35,219 bases of DNA from Nitrospinaceae bacterium. GTDB lineage: Bacteria; Nitrospinota; Nitrospinia; Nitrospinales; VA-1. Each line of letters begins with the position of its first letter. The stretch's first letter is position 1. Location of the stretch: NCBI GenBank assembly GCA_029261435.1, contig JAJDBI010000105.1, forward strand, positions 1 through 35,219, in the 5' to 3' direction. Under the pieces are notes generated by a model, which did not search any database, was not told the origin of the DNA, and saw only the letters and a list, made by a program, of their open reading frames with translations. Made by a program: the position numbers and the translations under genes. Positions 15,369 through 24,378 of the stretch are shown piece by piece.

Positions 15369-18134
15369 ATGTTTAATTGGTTCAATAGATTAAAAATCAT
15401 CAGTAAAATTCAAATTGGATTTACGGCTGTGGCCATCATCTTGGTCGGTATCGTCAGCATCACCATCTGGCAAACCAAGAGCGTGAAATCTACTTCCGAC
15501 CGGGTGGTTGATCTCAGGGTTCCTACAGCCCAATCGAGTTTGGAAATGTTAAATGGAATCAACCATTCACTGGCAGCGCTTCGAGGCTGGATGATTCTCG
15601 GCAAGGACAAGTTTAAAGTTGAGCGCGAAAAATCCTGGAATGAAGAGATCACTCCCGCTCTCAACACCATGCAGGAGTTTGCGAAAAATTGGACCAACCC
15701 AAAAAATGTCGAACGGCTGGAAATTGCTCGAACCAAGCTGTCAGAGTTCAAACAGTTTCAAAAAGAAATCGAAGACATCGCCAACAGCAAGGATAATCTC
15801 CCTGCAAGTAAAATACTATTGGACGAAGCAGCTCCGCAGGCAACCATCCTGATGAGCACTATCACTCAGATTATCAATACCGAAGGAACTTTACCAGCAA
15901 CTCCACAACGAAAAGCCCTGCTCGCCATGATGGCAGATGTACGCGGAACCACCGCAAGGTCTCTGGCAAATATTCGCGCCTACCTGCTTTCGGGAAATCC
16001 GATTTTCAAAGATCGGTTTGACACCATGTGGACCAAAAATATCAAACGTTTCGGCGACTTGACCGACAACCAGTCGCTGTTAACTCCTAAACAACTGGAA
16101 CTATTTAAAGAATTCACTGCTGCACGTACTAAATTCGCACCACTGACTGCAAAAATGTTTGAAATTCGTGGCGGTGAAGAATGGAATATGGCTAACCGTT
16201 GGCTCGGAACCAAAGCCGCGCCCACTGCTTTTGCTATCAAAACTCAAATCGATGCCATGGCCAAGGACCAGAAACAGTTATTGGAGACTGATATGAAGGA
16301 ATCCAAGGACCGTTCCGACTCTCTGGTCACTACACTTTGGATTCTACTTGTAGTCGGTCTAGTGCTAACCGGCCTGTTCACCAAAATAATCGTTGCCGCA
16401 GTTAAAAAACCCATTGAAGATGCTGCGCGCGTTCAGGCTATTGTGGAAAACGCTCCTATCAATATCATGTTTGCAGATACTCAGGATTTCAATGTCCAAT
16501 ATATGAATCCTGCTTCTTTAAAAACTTTAAAGTCCATAGAACAATACCTTCCTGTTAAGGCTGATGATGTTATCGGCAAATCCATTGACGTCTTTCATAA
16601 AAACCCACAGCATCAAAGGAATTTATTATCCGACCCCAATAACCTGCCTTACCATACCCAATTCACTTTAGGACCCGAGACATTGGATTTGGAAGCAGCC
16701 GCCATACTCGATACAGAGGGGAATTATATTGGCGCCATGGTCAGCTGGACTATTGTTACTCAGGAGCTAGCTTTGAAAAAACGTTCTCAACAACTTGCAG
16801 GTTATGTCGAGAACAATCCGAGCAACATGATGGCAGCGAATACTGATTTAATCATTCGCTACATGAACCCGGCATCCGTAAAGACACTCAAAACGCTTGA
16901 GCAGCACTTGCCGGTTAAGGTGGATGATATGATAGGCCAATCGGTAGACATCTTTCATAAAAACCCGGAACTTCAAAGAAAGATTCTGTCTGATCCCAAA
17001 AACCTGCCACATACCGCTTTAATTCATGTTGGTCCGGAAATTCTGGAACTGATTGTTTCCGCCAACCTTGACCCTGACGGTACCTATTTTGGGCCCATGG
17101 TGGCCTGGGGCATTGTTACCGAGCGGATCAATAATGAAACTGCTGCCAGGGAGTCAACGGAACGCGAACTGAAAGTCGCACAGGTTCTGCAGGAGAAAGT
17201 GGACTCAATGTTACAGGTGGTGGAAGCCGCGTCTGAGGGTGACTTGACCAAACCTGTCACTGTAAATGGCTCTGATGCAATCGGGCAGATGGGTGCCGGA
17301 CTTTCAAAGTTTCTGACAAACCTTAAAACCAATATTTCTCAAATTGGCAATAACGCCAATACCCTTGGAGATTCTTCAGGAGGTTTGACTGATGTCAGCC
17401 AGCTCATGGCAGGCAATGCTGAAGAGACATCCAATCAGGCCAATGTAGTATCAGCGGCTTCAGAAGAAGTCAGTAAAAACGTGCAAACCGTTGCAACGGG
17501 TATAGAAGAAATGACAGCAAGCATAAATGAGATTGCCCAGAACGCGAACGAGGCAGCTCGAGTTACACAGGAAGCGGTTGAGGCGGCAGAAAAAACCAAT
17601 GCCACCGTTGTGAAACTTGGTGAAAGCTCGATAGAAATCGGAGAAGTCATCAAGGTCATCACTTCCATTGCCGAGCAAACCAATCTACTTGCTCTCAACG
17701 CCACCATTGAGGCGGCACGCGCAGGTGAAGCGGGAAAAGGTTTTGCGGTTGTTGCTAATGAAGTCAAGGAACTTGCCAATCAAACCGGTAAAGCCACCGA
17801 GGATATCAGCAGAAAGATCCAAGCCATTCAGGTGGACTCAAAAAGCTCGGAAGAAGCGATTCAAAATATCAGTTCAATCATTAATCGTATTAATGATATT
17901 TCGAGCACCATAGCCAGTGCCGTGGAAGAACAAACTGCAACCACCAATGAAATCGGCAGAAACATCGCCGAAGCCGCAACGGGCACACAGGAAATTGCTC
18001 AAAATATCACCGGTGTTGCGACTGCGGCCCAAAGCACTTCACAGGGTGCAACGGACACTCAGACCTCCGCACAGGAAATGTCTGCAATTTCAAGCGAATT
18101 GAAGGAGCTGGTTGGCTTGTTCAAAACTGTATAG
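15369..18134 (+). CDS. methyl-accepting chemotaxis protein with tandem PAS domains
   Basis: Transmembrane chemoreceptor of 921 residues. The order is: TM1 (about 14-34); an all-helical periplasmic sensor (about 35-317) with two related halves (LAALRGWMILGKDKFK and LANIRAYLLSGNPIFK), suggesting a helical bimodular type; TM2 (about 319-344); two consecutive cytoplasmic PAS domains (about 352-467 and 472-587); a HAMP-like helical segment (about 605-660); and the signalling domain. The signalling tip has the conserved hairpin IAEQTNLLALNATIEAARAGE and the downstream GKGFAVVANEVKELA. No C-terminal CheR/CheB tethering pentapeptide is present (ends LVGLFKTV). Ligand unknown. It stands alone with no che genes nearby, so it relies on a chemotaxis core encoded elsewhere. 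Confidence 0.95.
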   Translation: MFNWFNRLKIISKIQIGFTAVAIILVGIVSITIWQTKSVKSTSDRVVDLRVPTAQSSLEMLNGINHSLAALRGWMILGKDKFKVEREKSWNEEITPALNTMQEFAKNWTNPKNVERLEIARTKLSEFKQFQKEIEDIANSKDNLPASKILLDEAAPQATILMSTITQIINTEGTLPATPQRKALLAMMADVRGTTARSLANIRAYLLSGNPIFKDRFDTMWTKNIKRFGDLTDNQSLLTPKQLELFKEFTAARTKFAPLTAKMFEIRGGEEWNMANRWLGTKAAPTAFAIKTQIDAMAKDQKQLLETDMKESKDRSDSLVTTLWILLVVGLVLTGLFTKIIVAAVKKPIEDAARVQAIVENAPINIMFADTQDFNVQYMNPASLKTLKSIEQYLPVKADDVIGKSIDVFHKNPQHQRNLLSDPNNLPYHTQFTLGPETLDLEAAAILDTEGNYIGAMVSWTIVTQELALKKRSQQLAGYVENNPSNMMAANTDLIIRYMNPASVKTLKTLEQHLPVKVDDMIGQSVDIFHKNPELQRKILSDPKNLPHTALIHVGPEILELIVSANLDPDGTYFGPMVAWGIVTERINNETAARESTERELKVAQVLQEKVDSMLQVVEAASEGDLTKPVTVNGSDAIGQMGAGLSKFLTNLKTNISQIGNNANTLGDSSGGLTDVSQLMAGNAEETSNQANVVSAASEEVSKNVQTVATGIEEMTASINEIAQNANEAARVTQEAVEAAEKTNATVVKLGESSIEIGEVIKVITSIAEQTNLLALNATIEAARAGEAGKGFAVVANEVKELANQTGKATEDISRKIQAIQVDSKSSEEAIQNISSIINRINDISSTIASAVEEQTATTNEIGRNIAEAATGTQEIAQNITGVATAAQSTSQGATDTQTSAQEMSAISSELKELVGLFKTV
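16491..17129 (+). repeat. tandem PAS-domain duplication inside the chemoreceptor
   Basis: Bases 16491-16769 and 16851-17129 encode two copies of the same PAS unit, exactly 120 codons apart. They align without a gap over about 93 residues and are just under 60 percent identical by eye. Shared blocks include YMNPAS, KTLK, LPVK, FHKNP, LSDP and GPE. Confidence 0.85.
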
Positions 18135-18138
18135 ACTA

Positions 18139-18162
18139 TACGGCCCCTTAACAGGGGCCGTA
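18139..18162. terminator. GC-rich stem-loop between convergent chemoreceptor and glnE genes
   Basis: A perfect 9-bp inverted repeat (TACGGCCCC / GGGGCCGTA) with a 6-nt loop begins four bases after the chemoreceptor stop. It is symmetric, so it could serve both converging transcripts, but neither side has a proper T tract. It is a probable 3'-end stem-loop rather than a textbook intrinsic terminator. Confidence 0.6.
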
Positions 18163-18229
18163 ACTGAGCTTATGCTTTTAAAACCGAAAATAGCCGTTGC
18201 CACACAAAACAAATCAATGCACAGCGTAG

Positions 18230-21200
18230 TTAGTGGGCTCTGAGGAGGCTGCCGATGGTTTTGCGATAATGTTTGCGAACCCGCTGAGTATGGAGGTCAT
18301 AATCAGCGAGCAAGGCATCTGCCAAAGTATCAGCATCTTCACCTTCGTATCCGAGTAAGCGAGCAACAGGTGCCAGCTCTTTATTCTCTTTTGGAAGATT
18401 ATTCGTCGGAGCCTGGCGGATGATTCGTAATACACATTCCAGGTTTCTCAGGAAAAGATAACTACCCTGAAGATCTTCGGCCATACCCTGGTCGACCAAA
18501 CCAAGTGCGACAAAATTTTGTAGTGCTGAAATTGTGTTGGTTTCTCGAAGGCGCGAAAATTTTTTTCCGTGCATTAATTGAAGAATCTGCACCGCAAATT
18601 CTATATCTGCCAGACCTCCGAATCCCAGTTTTACATTCTTCCCTTTAGTAGTTTCCTTTGCCAGTTCCTGCTCCATTCTTTCCCGAAGTCGTGATACCTC
18701 TATGAGAGCTCCATATTCAAACTTGTCCTGATAAACAAACTTTTGGGATGACTCTATGAATTTTTTTCCGACCTCGGCATTACCTGCCACAGCCCGTGCT
18801 CGCACCAGAGATTGCTGTTCCCAGATTCTGGCACGAGAATCAAAGTATTTCTCATATCCCTCGACAGAAAGAACCAGCACTCCGGCATCACCCTCGGGCC
18901 TGAGTTCGGTATCAATTTTGTATGCATACCCGGCAGAAGTTATTTCAGATGTCAGCTTGTAAATCAGCTGCGACAAAGCCGAGTAATAGGCGGCAAAACC
19001 CTCAGGAGGAGAATCGCATTTCCCTTCATCGTAGACGAGCAGTACATCGAGATCCGATCCAAAGTTCAACTCACGCCCACCCTGTTTACCCATGCCAATG
19101 ATACAAAAATTGCGGAGGTTACCGTTGCTTGATTTTTTTTCTAACTCTTCACAAGCGATTCGATAGACCGTTTCCAAAAAAACATCAGCGAGATTGGAAA
19201 GGTCTTCCAGAGTTCCTGCAAGGTCAGCTTCCTTGATCAGGTAGCGCACCCCAATGCGAAGTTCTTCGGCCTGTTTGATACGCCTGAGAACCGTGGATTT
19301 GGAATCAAAATCCGTAGATTTTTTTAAAGCCCGGTCAAAATCTTCCTGTATTTTATCTGCTTGCTTATAACGGTAAACACTATCCATGTCCGTCAGCACA
19401 TCTACCAGATCGGGTCGCCGGATCAGGATTTGCGACAACATTCCACTGCTTCCAAAAAGTATTAACAACAACTCAAGAAATTTTTCATTCTCCTGAAATA
19501 AATTAAGAAAAGACTCTCTGGCTCCAGTCGCTTCGACAAACCGGCACAGATTATCAATTGCCGAGTCTGGCCGAGGGACCTTCCCGCACTGCTGAAATAT
19601 TTTAGGAATGATGCTGTAAAATTCCTGAATGCTTTGCACGGAAGGATGCGAAAACAGGGCTCCATCACGCAGAGATTCGAGAAACCGGTAAGCTCTTTTT
19701 GGATCGGAAAGCAGAGGAATCTCCGCTATTCTGCTTTCAGTAAACTGTTCTTCTCCTACCCGTGACCGATCCCATTCGCGGGAAATTGTTTCCGCCGCCT
19801 CCCGTTTTTCTTTTTCAACAAATTGTTCAGCAAACATTTTTCCCACAAATTGGGTGTGACTTTCATATTCGCTCATCAGGTTATCAGCCAGGCTTTTCTG
19901 ACTGTCACCCGAGATTCTCATTTTTCGGGCCAGCACGGCCAAGTCTGTTTCGTTATCCGGCAAAAGGTAGGTTTGCAGACCGAAGGTAATCTGCACTCGG
20001 TTTTCCAGGTTGCGTAGAAAAATGTACGCCTCGCGAAGGCGGTCATGCCCTTCCTCTGTCAGAATATTTTTTTCGTAAAGTGTTTTCATAGCTCCCAGTG
20101 AATCGCGAACACGCAGGGTTTTATCCCTTCCACCCAGAAGCAATTGATAGGCTTGAACGAAGAACTCCACTTCGCGAATACCTCCGAATCCCAGCTTTAT
20201 ATTTCCCTTCGAATGTTTTCCTTTGAGACTTTTATTGATTTTGTGCTTCATGGACTTTATTTCTTCGATAGCCTCAAAATCCAGACTCCGTCGGTAAATA
20301 AACGGTTCAATCATTTCGAAGAATTCCTTGCCCAGGTTTTCACTGCCCGCCGAAACACGGGCCTTGATGAGGGCCTGTCTTTCCCAGGTTCTTCCCCAGG
20401 ACTCATAATAAACTTCACAACTGACCAGAGAGTTCACAATCTCACCACTCTTTCCTTCTGGTCGAAGCTCAAGATCCACCCTGAACACATTACCTTCAGA
20501 AGTGATTTCGTTTAGGGACTTGGAAATTTCCAATGCCAGCTTGCTATAGTACTCATGATTAGAAATACTGCGAATTGAGGCATCGCCTTCATCTGCCGGA
20601 CGGGTTTCTCCCTGACTGGAAGTATAAATATATATCAGGTCTATGTCGGAACTGTAATTGAGTTCACAGCCTCCCAGTTTGCCCATACCCAGAATGGCAA
20701 ATTCCGACTCCTTCCAGTTCTCATCTGCATCCTGATAAAAGGGGGTTCCATACTTCTTTCGTAACTCCCGGTCTGCATGCTCATAGGCTGCTTGCAGGCA
20801 AACATCGGCGAGGTTGGAAATATCTTCAACCGTTTCCTGAAATTCAACTTTGCCCAACAGGTCCCGCAATCCAATTCGCACATATTCTCTTTTCTTAAAT
20901 TTTCTCAGGGCAGAAAAAATATTTTTACTTTGAAACTCGTCTCCCGCCATTTCATAAAAATCCCGCATCAACATATCTTTTGATTTGGAATTCTCCAGAG
21001 TCTCCGGTTGGTTCAACCAGTCTACGTAGGAAGGTTCTCTCAGCAACACATCAGAGAGTATCTGGCTGCCCGAAAACAAAAATACCAGGGCCTGAAACAA
21101 GGAGGGCGATTCAATCAGTTGAGTGTATAAATAATCCTTATCAGAAATTTTCTCTGAAAAACGCTCGAAGTTATGCAGGGCCATATCCGCGTTATGTGAA

Positions 21201-21391
21201 CTGGAAATCAACGCCAATAAAGTCTTAAAGAAATCCGGATATAGTTTTTCAAATTGTGCATGGTCAGCCAAAGCAATGAGATCTTTCCACGCATTTTTAG
21301 GATCACGAAGCGCAAAATCCTGCAAAGGCTCAAACAGAGTTTCATCCCAGAGTTGACGTTGATGAATTCGGTGGATCAATTTTACAGGCAT
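18230..21391 (-). CDS. glnE: bifunctional glutamine synthetase adenylyltransferase / adenylyl-removing enzyme
   Basis: Adds AMP to, and removes it from, a tyrosine of glutamine synthetase in response to PII and glutamine. The 1053-residue protein is somewhat longer than the roughly 950 residues of E. coli GlnE and keeps the duplicated plan. Each half has a nucleotidyltransferase core: GMGKLGGCELNYSSDIDL (about 235-252) and GMGKQGGRELNFGSDLDV (about 766-783). Both keep the catalytic Asp-x-Asp, so both activities should be intact. A GlnD-UR_UTase-type helical domain follows each core. It lies 100 bp downstream of glnA on the same strand, beyond an intrinsic terminator, so it probably has its own promoter or relies on read-through. 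The ribosome site at 21391 is weak. Confidence 0.96.
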   Translation of the reverse strand: MPVKLIHRIHQRQLWDETLFEPLQDFALRDPKNAWKDLIALADHAQFEKLYPDFFKTLLALISSSHNADMALHNFERFSEKISDKDYLYTQLIESPSLFQALVFLFSGSQILSDVLLREPSYVDWLNQPETLENSKSKDMLMRDFYEMAGDEFQSKNIFSALRKFKKREYVRIGLRDLLGKVEFQETVEDISNLADVCLQAAYEHADRELRKKYGTPFYQDADENWKESEFAILGMGKLGGCELNYSSDIDLIYIYTSSQGETRPADEGDASIRSISNHEYYSKLALEISKSLNEITSEGNVFRVDLELRPEGKSGEIVNSLVSCEVYYESWGRTWERQALIKARVSAGSENLGKEFFEMIEPFIYRRSLDFEAIEEIKSMKHKINKSLKGKHSKGNIKLGFGGIREVEFFVQAYQLLLGGRDKTLRVRDSLGAMKTLYEKNILTEEGHDRLREAYIFLRNLENRVQITFGLQTYLLPDNETDLAVLARKMRISGDSQKSLADNLMSEYESHTQFVGKMFAEQFVEKEKREAAETISREWDRSRVGEEQFTESRIAEIPLLSDPKRAYRFLESLRDGALFSHPSVQSIQEFYSIIPKIFQQCGKVPRPDSAIDNLCRFVEATGARESFLNLFQENEKFLELLLILFGSSGMLSQILIRRPDLVDVLTDMDSVYRYKQADKIQEDFDRALKKSTDFDSKSTVLRRIKQAEELRIGVRYLIKEADLAGTLEDLSNLADVFLETVYRIACEELEKKSSNGNLRNFCIIGMGKQGGRELNFGSDLDVLLVYDEGKCDSPPEGFAAYYSALSQLIYKLTSEITSAGYAYKIDTELRPEGDAGVLVLSVEGYEKYFDSRARIWEQQSLVRARAVAGNAEVGKKFIESSQKFVYQDKFEYGALIEVSRLRERMEQELAKETTKGKNVKLGFGGLADIEFAVQILQLMHGKKFSRLRETNTISALQNFVALGLVDQGMAEDLQGSYLFLRNLECVLRIIRQAPTNNLPKENKELAPVARLLGYEGEDADTLADALLADYDLHTQRVRKHYRKTIGSLLRAH

Positions 21392-21434
21392 GGATTTATT
21401 TTCGTAGTAGTTCGGATGTTTAGGCTAATCTATC

Positions 21435-21466
21435 AAAAAAAAAACCCCTGGGAGAACCCAGGGGGT
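21435..21466 (-). terminator. intrinsic terminator of glnA
   Basis: On the minus strand an 8-bp stem (CCCCTGGG / CCCAGGGG, bases 21445-21452 with 21457-21464) closes a 4-nt loop and is followed by ten T residues (A at 21435-21444 on the plus strand). It lies about 27 bp after the glnA stop and upstream of glnE. Confidence 0.92.
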
Positions 21467-21491
21467 TTAAAAGTCCTGGTTTTTTCCAGAA

Positions 21492-22904
21492 TCAGCAATC
21501 GTAATACATTTCGAATTCCAGAGGATGCGGTCGTAAACGCAGAGGGTCAATTTCATTCTCACGCTTATACTCGATCCAGGTTTCGATCAGATCCTGAGTG
21601 AACACATCACCCTTGAGAAGGAATTCATGGTCCGCTTCCAAAGCTTCAAGTGATTGATCCAAAGAATGTGGCAAAGTAGGAATATTCGCCAACTCTTCCG
21701 GTCCGAGGGAGTAAATATTTTTATCCAACGGCTCACCAGGGTCGATTTTATTTTCAATGCCATCCAATCCAGCCATTAGCATGGTGGCAAACGTCAGATA
21801 GCCATTGCAGGAAGGATCGGGGAAACGGATTTCCAACCGCTTGGCTTTGGGACTTGGTGAGTACATCGGGATTCTGATGGACGCACTTCTGTTCCGACTT
21901 GAATAAGCCAGGTTGACCGGGGCTTCAAAACCCGGAACCAGGCGTTTGTAGGAGTTGGTCGTCGGGGCAGCAAAAGCACAAATCGACCGTGCATGTTTCA
22001 AGATACCACCGATGTAGTGCATTCCCATTTCACTGAAACCCGCATAGCTGTTTCCAGCAAACAGGGGCTTGCCATCCTTCCAAATACTTTGATGAACATG
22101 CATCCCGGTACCATTATCGCCAAACATGGGCTTGGGCATGAAGGTCGCCGTTTTGTTATTTGCCCGGGCAACGTTTTTAACGATATATTTGTACCACATC
22201 AAGCTATCGGCACATTTAACCAGTGGAGCAAATCGCATTGCGAGCTCGTTCTGTCCGCCAGTTGCAACTTCATGATGGTGACACTCCATGCTGATACCAA
22301 CCTCCTCCATGGTCAACATCATTTGAGAACGAATGTCCTGAAAAGTATCGTTGGGAGCTACCGGGAAATAACCTTCTTTATGCCTGGGTTTGTGGCCCAG
22401 GTTAGGGCCTTCATCTCGACCAGTGTTCCAGTTCCCTTCCACAGAATCAATCGAATAAAACGATTCATTCGTGGTGGAATCATATTGGATATTGTCAAAA
22501 ATAAAAAATTCGGCTTCGGGTCCAAAATAAGCCGTGTCACCAATTCCGGTGGATTTGAGAAAGGCTTCCGCTTTCTGGGCAATATTACGAGGATCACGAC
22601 TGTATTTTTCCTTGGTGACCGGGTCCACAATATTACCTATCATGCTGACCGTCGGTTCTTTCGTGAACGGGTCCATGACCGTAGTGGTCGGGTCAGGAAT
22701 AACTATCATGTCACTGGCATTAATGGCCTGCCATCCGCGGATGCTGGAGCCATCGAAACCCAGGCCTTCATCAAACAAATGTTCTTCCAACTCACTCATC
22801 GGTACAGAAAAATGCTGCCAGGATCCAAGTAGATCCATGAACTTTACATCTACTACTCGAGCATTATTCTTTTTTGCGAAATCCACTGCCTCTTTGGGGG
22901 TCAT
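21492..22904 (-). CDS. glnA: glutamine synthetase type I
   Basis: Makes glutamine from glutamate, ammonia and ATP as a cytoplasmic dodecamer. The 470-residue length matches the GSI-beta class. Visible motifs are GFDGSSIRGW (49-58), the metal/glutamate segment FGPEAEFFIFD (127-137), HHHEVATGGQNE (209-220), KPMFGDNGTGMHVHQS (258-273), NRSASIRIP (338-346) and RLEIRFPDPSCNGY (356-369). Tyr398 in KNIYSLGPEE matches the adenylylated Tyr397 of E. coli, which agrees with glnE nearby. AGGAG lies 8 bp before the ATG. It is downstream of glnB, separated by 173 bp that contain a terminator, and it ends at its own strong terminator. Confidence 0.98.
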   Translation of the reverse strand: MTPKEAVDFAKKNNARVVDVKFMDLLGSWQHFSVPMSELEEHLFDEGLGFDGSSIRGWQAINASDMIVIPDPTTTVMDPFTKEPTVSMIGNIVDPVTKEKYSRDPRNIAQKAEAFLKSTGIGDTAYFGPEAEFFIFDNIQYDSTTNESFYSIDSVEGNWNTGRDEGPNLGHKPRHKEGYFPVAPNDTFQDIRSQMMLTMEEVGISMECHHHEVATGGQNELAMRFAPLVKCADSLMWYKYIVKNVARANNKTATFMPKPMFGDNGTGMHVHQSIWKDGKPLFAGNSYAGFSEMGMHYIGGILKHARSICAFAAPTTNSYKRLVPGFEAPVNLAYSSRNRSASIRIPMYSPSPKAKRLEIRFPDPSCNGYLTFATMLMAGLDGIENKIDPGEPLDKNIYSLGPEELANIPTLPHSLDQSLEALEADHEFLLKGDVFTQDLIETWIEYKRENEIDPLRLRPHPLEFEMYYDC

Positions 22905-22958
22905 TAAAGTATCTCCTGCAAAAAATAGTTAAGAGTTATATATACAAAAATAAGACGC

Positions 22959-22990
22959 AAAAAAAACCGGAGCCGTCAAATTCGGCCCCC
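22959..22990 (-). terminator. intrinsic terminator between glnB and glnA
   Basis: On the minus strand a 7-bp stem (GGGGCCG / CGGCTCC with one G-U pair, bases 22983-22989 and 22969-22975) closes a 7-nt loop and is followed by GG and a run of eight T residues. It sits about 90 bp after the glnB stop and 55 bp before glnA. It would lower or separate glnA expression from the glnB transcript. Confidence 0.82.
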
Positions 22991-23013
22991 GCTTTAAACT
23001 TAATATCCAGCAA

Positions 23014-23027
23014 TCCCAAATTTGGGA
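23014..23027. promoter_or_regulatory. 14-bp perfect palindrome upstream of glnA
   Basis: TCCCAAATTTGGGA lies between the glnB stop and the glnB terminator, about 110 bp before the glnA start. It could be an operator for a dimeric regulator or a small hairpin in the glnB 3' region. No known consensus is matched. Confidence 0.35.
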
Positions 23028-23077
23028 ATATCTGCTTGTCAGGTCAAAAAAGAGACGGGCTAACTAAAAAAACTGGA

Positions 23078-23416
23078 TCAAATAGCGTCTTCGCCGCGCT
23101 CTCCCGTACGAATACGCACAGTATCCTGAAGGTCTGTTACAAATATTTTTCCGTCACCGATTCTACCAGTTTGCGCAGCCTGCATGATGGTATTGATCAC
23201 ATCTTCCACCTGACTATCACTGATAATGATCTCCATCTTTATTTTTGGAAGAAAATCCACGACATATTCAGCACCACGATACAGTTCGGTGTGGCCCTTC
23301 TGTCTGCCAAACCCTTTTACTTCACTGACGGTAATTCCTTTGACCCCAATCTCGTTCAACTTATCTTTCACTTCATCCAGCTTGAACGGCTTGATGATCG
23401 CCTCGACCTTTTTCAT
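23078..23416 (-). CDS. glnB: nitrogen regulatory protein PII
   Basis: Trimeric signal protein that senses 2-oxoglutarate, ATP/ADP and glutamine state and controls GlnE and other nitrogen targets. The 112-residue length is standard. It begins MKKVEAIIKPFKLDEVK, has the T-loop with GFGRQKGHTELYRGAEY, including the uridylylation site Tyr51 and Tyr46, and ends with the B-loop GRIGDGKIFV and the RIRTGERGEDAI tail. These residues fit the GlnB/GlnK group; I use glnB because the gene pairs with glnA and no amtB is adjacent. It is first in the order glnB-glnA-glnE on the minus strand. Confidence 0.96.
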   Translation of the reverse strand: MKKVEAIIKPFKLDEVKDKLNEIGVKGITVSEVKGFGRQKGHTELYRGAEYVVDFLPKIKMEIIISDSQVEDVINTIMQAAQTGRIGDGKIFVTDLQDTVRIRTGERGEDAI

Positions 23417-23715
23417 ATTGTTTTCCTCTAGCCAATTTGTTCAAAAACGATCCGGGCTGGTGGACGACTTTCCTTATGACCAGAATCTTTGCCAAGTCAT
23501 AACGATTCTTCTTCAGAAACCCCCTAACCAGTCATTGCTACTTACTTCAATTTTCATGCCAATAAGAATTTTTACGGCCTCTTGGCAGGTCTCGCAAAAA
23601 GTCTATAGATTTAAAGGGGTTTACAATACGGCGAACTATATCACAACCAATGGGCAAATTCAAACGCGGATAGATGCCCCAATTTTAGGCATCCAAGGGC
23701 TGGAAATGTTTACTT
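23417..23715. other. intergenic region upstream of glnB and downstream of the lipid A block
   Basis: About 299 bp without a supportable gene. It must hold the glnB promoter (minus strand). I looked for a sigma-54 site, common before glnBA operons, and found none that fits. A 6-bp inverted repeat GATGCC/GGCATC (23673-23678 and 23688-23693) lies 20-45 bp after the acyltransferase stop. It might end the lipid A transcript, but no T run follows. Confidence 0.5.
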
Positions 23716-24378
23716 TTAAAGCGTTTTTTGCCCTTCATCGCTGGCTTGAGTTATGCGATTGAGAGTGCTTTCCAGTTCCAATCGTTTTTCCTCAATGCTT
23801 TGCTCTGACGGTTTCCGCGAGAGTGTGATCGGAGATGAGAAGTTAAGGGAACAACGGGTGAAAGGCAGGGGAATGACAAAACGATCCCAACTATTTAAGA
23901 CTATTTTATTATTGGCCCCAAAGGTCATGGCAAAAACAGGTGCTCCGGTTATTCCCGCCAACTGCACCGATCCTGGTTGGGCCACGCACCTTGGTCCACG
24001 TGAGCCATCGGCAATAATGATAATCCTCTGGTTCCTGCGCAAAACTTTTATCAGTGACCGAGCTGCAGGAACAGCTTTCTTATAACTGGAACCTCGAATC
24101 ACAGAATACCCCATCAGTCGAGCAAGCCGGGCCAGAAGATCGCCATCCGCACTCGGGCTGATCAATAGAAAATAATCGGGGTGTCGGCGAAGATAATAAA
24201 ACAGGTAAAAGATTCTGCCATGCCACAAGGTGAGAATATAGGGCCCGGTAAGATTCTTAAAATGGTTTTCTTCTTCCTCATTCAGGTTCTTTGAGCGAAT
24301 AGTCAGACACCAGATATAAATCAGCCCAAAAAGAAGGTACGGGAGTACGTAATTAAACAGGAGTTTTTTCATTGGCAT
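23716..24378 (-). CDS. LPLAT-superfamily acyltransferase, DUF374 type
   Basis: Membrane-associated acyltransferase-like protein of 220 residues. A hydrophobic N-terminus (about 5-25) anchors it. Family motifs are LTLWHGRIFYL (with the His of the active-site region), SPSADGDLLARLARLMGY, VIRGSS and IADGSRGPR. It is the last gene of the lipid A block and its start overlaps the lpxB end by 26 bp (20 bp if the second ATG at 24372 is used). The position suggests a role in acylating lipid A or a precursor, but the DUF374 subgroup differs from LpxL/LpxM in sequence and its substrate is unproven. Confidence 0.82.
   Translation of the reverse strand: MPMKKLLFNYVLPYLLFGLIYIWCLTIRSKNLNEEEENHFKNLTGPYILTLWHGRIFYLFYYLRRHPDYFLLISPSADGDLLARLARLMGYSVIRGSSYKKAVPAARSLIKVLRRNQRIIIIADGSRGPRCVAQPGSVQLAGITGAPVFAMTFGANNKIVLNSWDRFVIPLPFTRCSLNFSSPITLSRKPSEQSIEEKRLELESTLNRITQASDEGQKTL

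Noticed and set aside
21993..22832. A long plus-strand open frame (about 280 codons) opposite glnA
   Set aside because: It is antisense to a highly conserved gene and encodes no recognisable domain; codon bias of glnA explains the lack of stops.
23417..23715. Sigma-54 promoter for glnB
   Set aside because: No GG-N10-GC element with the required flanks was found on the minus strand; TTGGCAGGTCTCGCAAA on the plus strand has the wrong spacing and direction.
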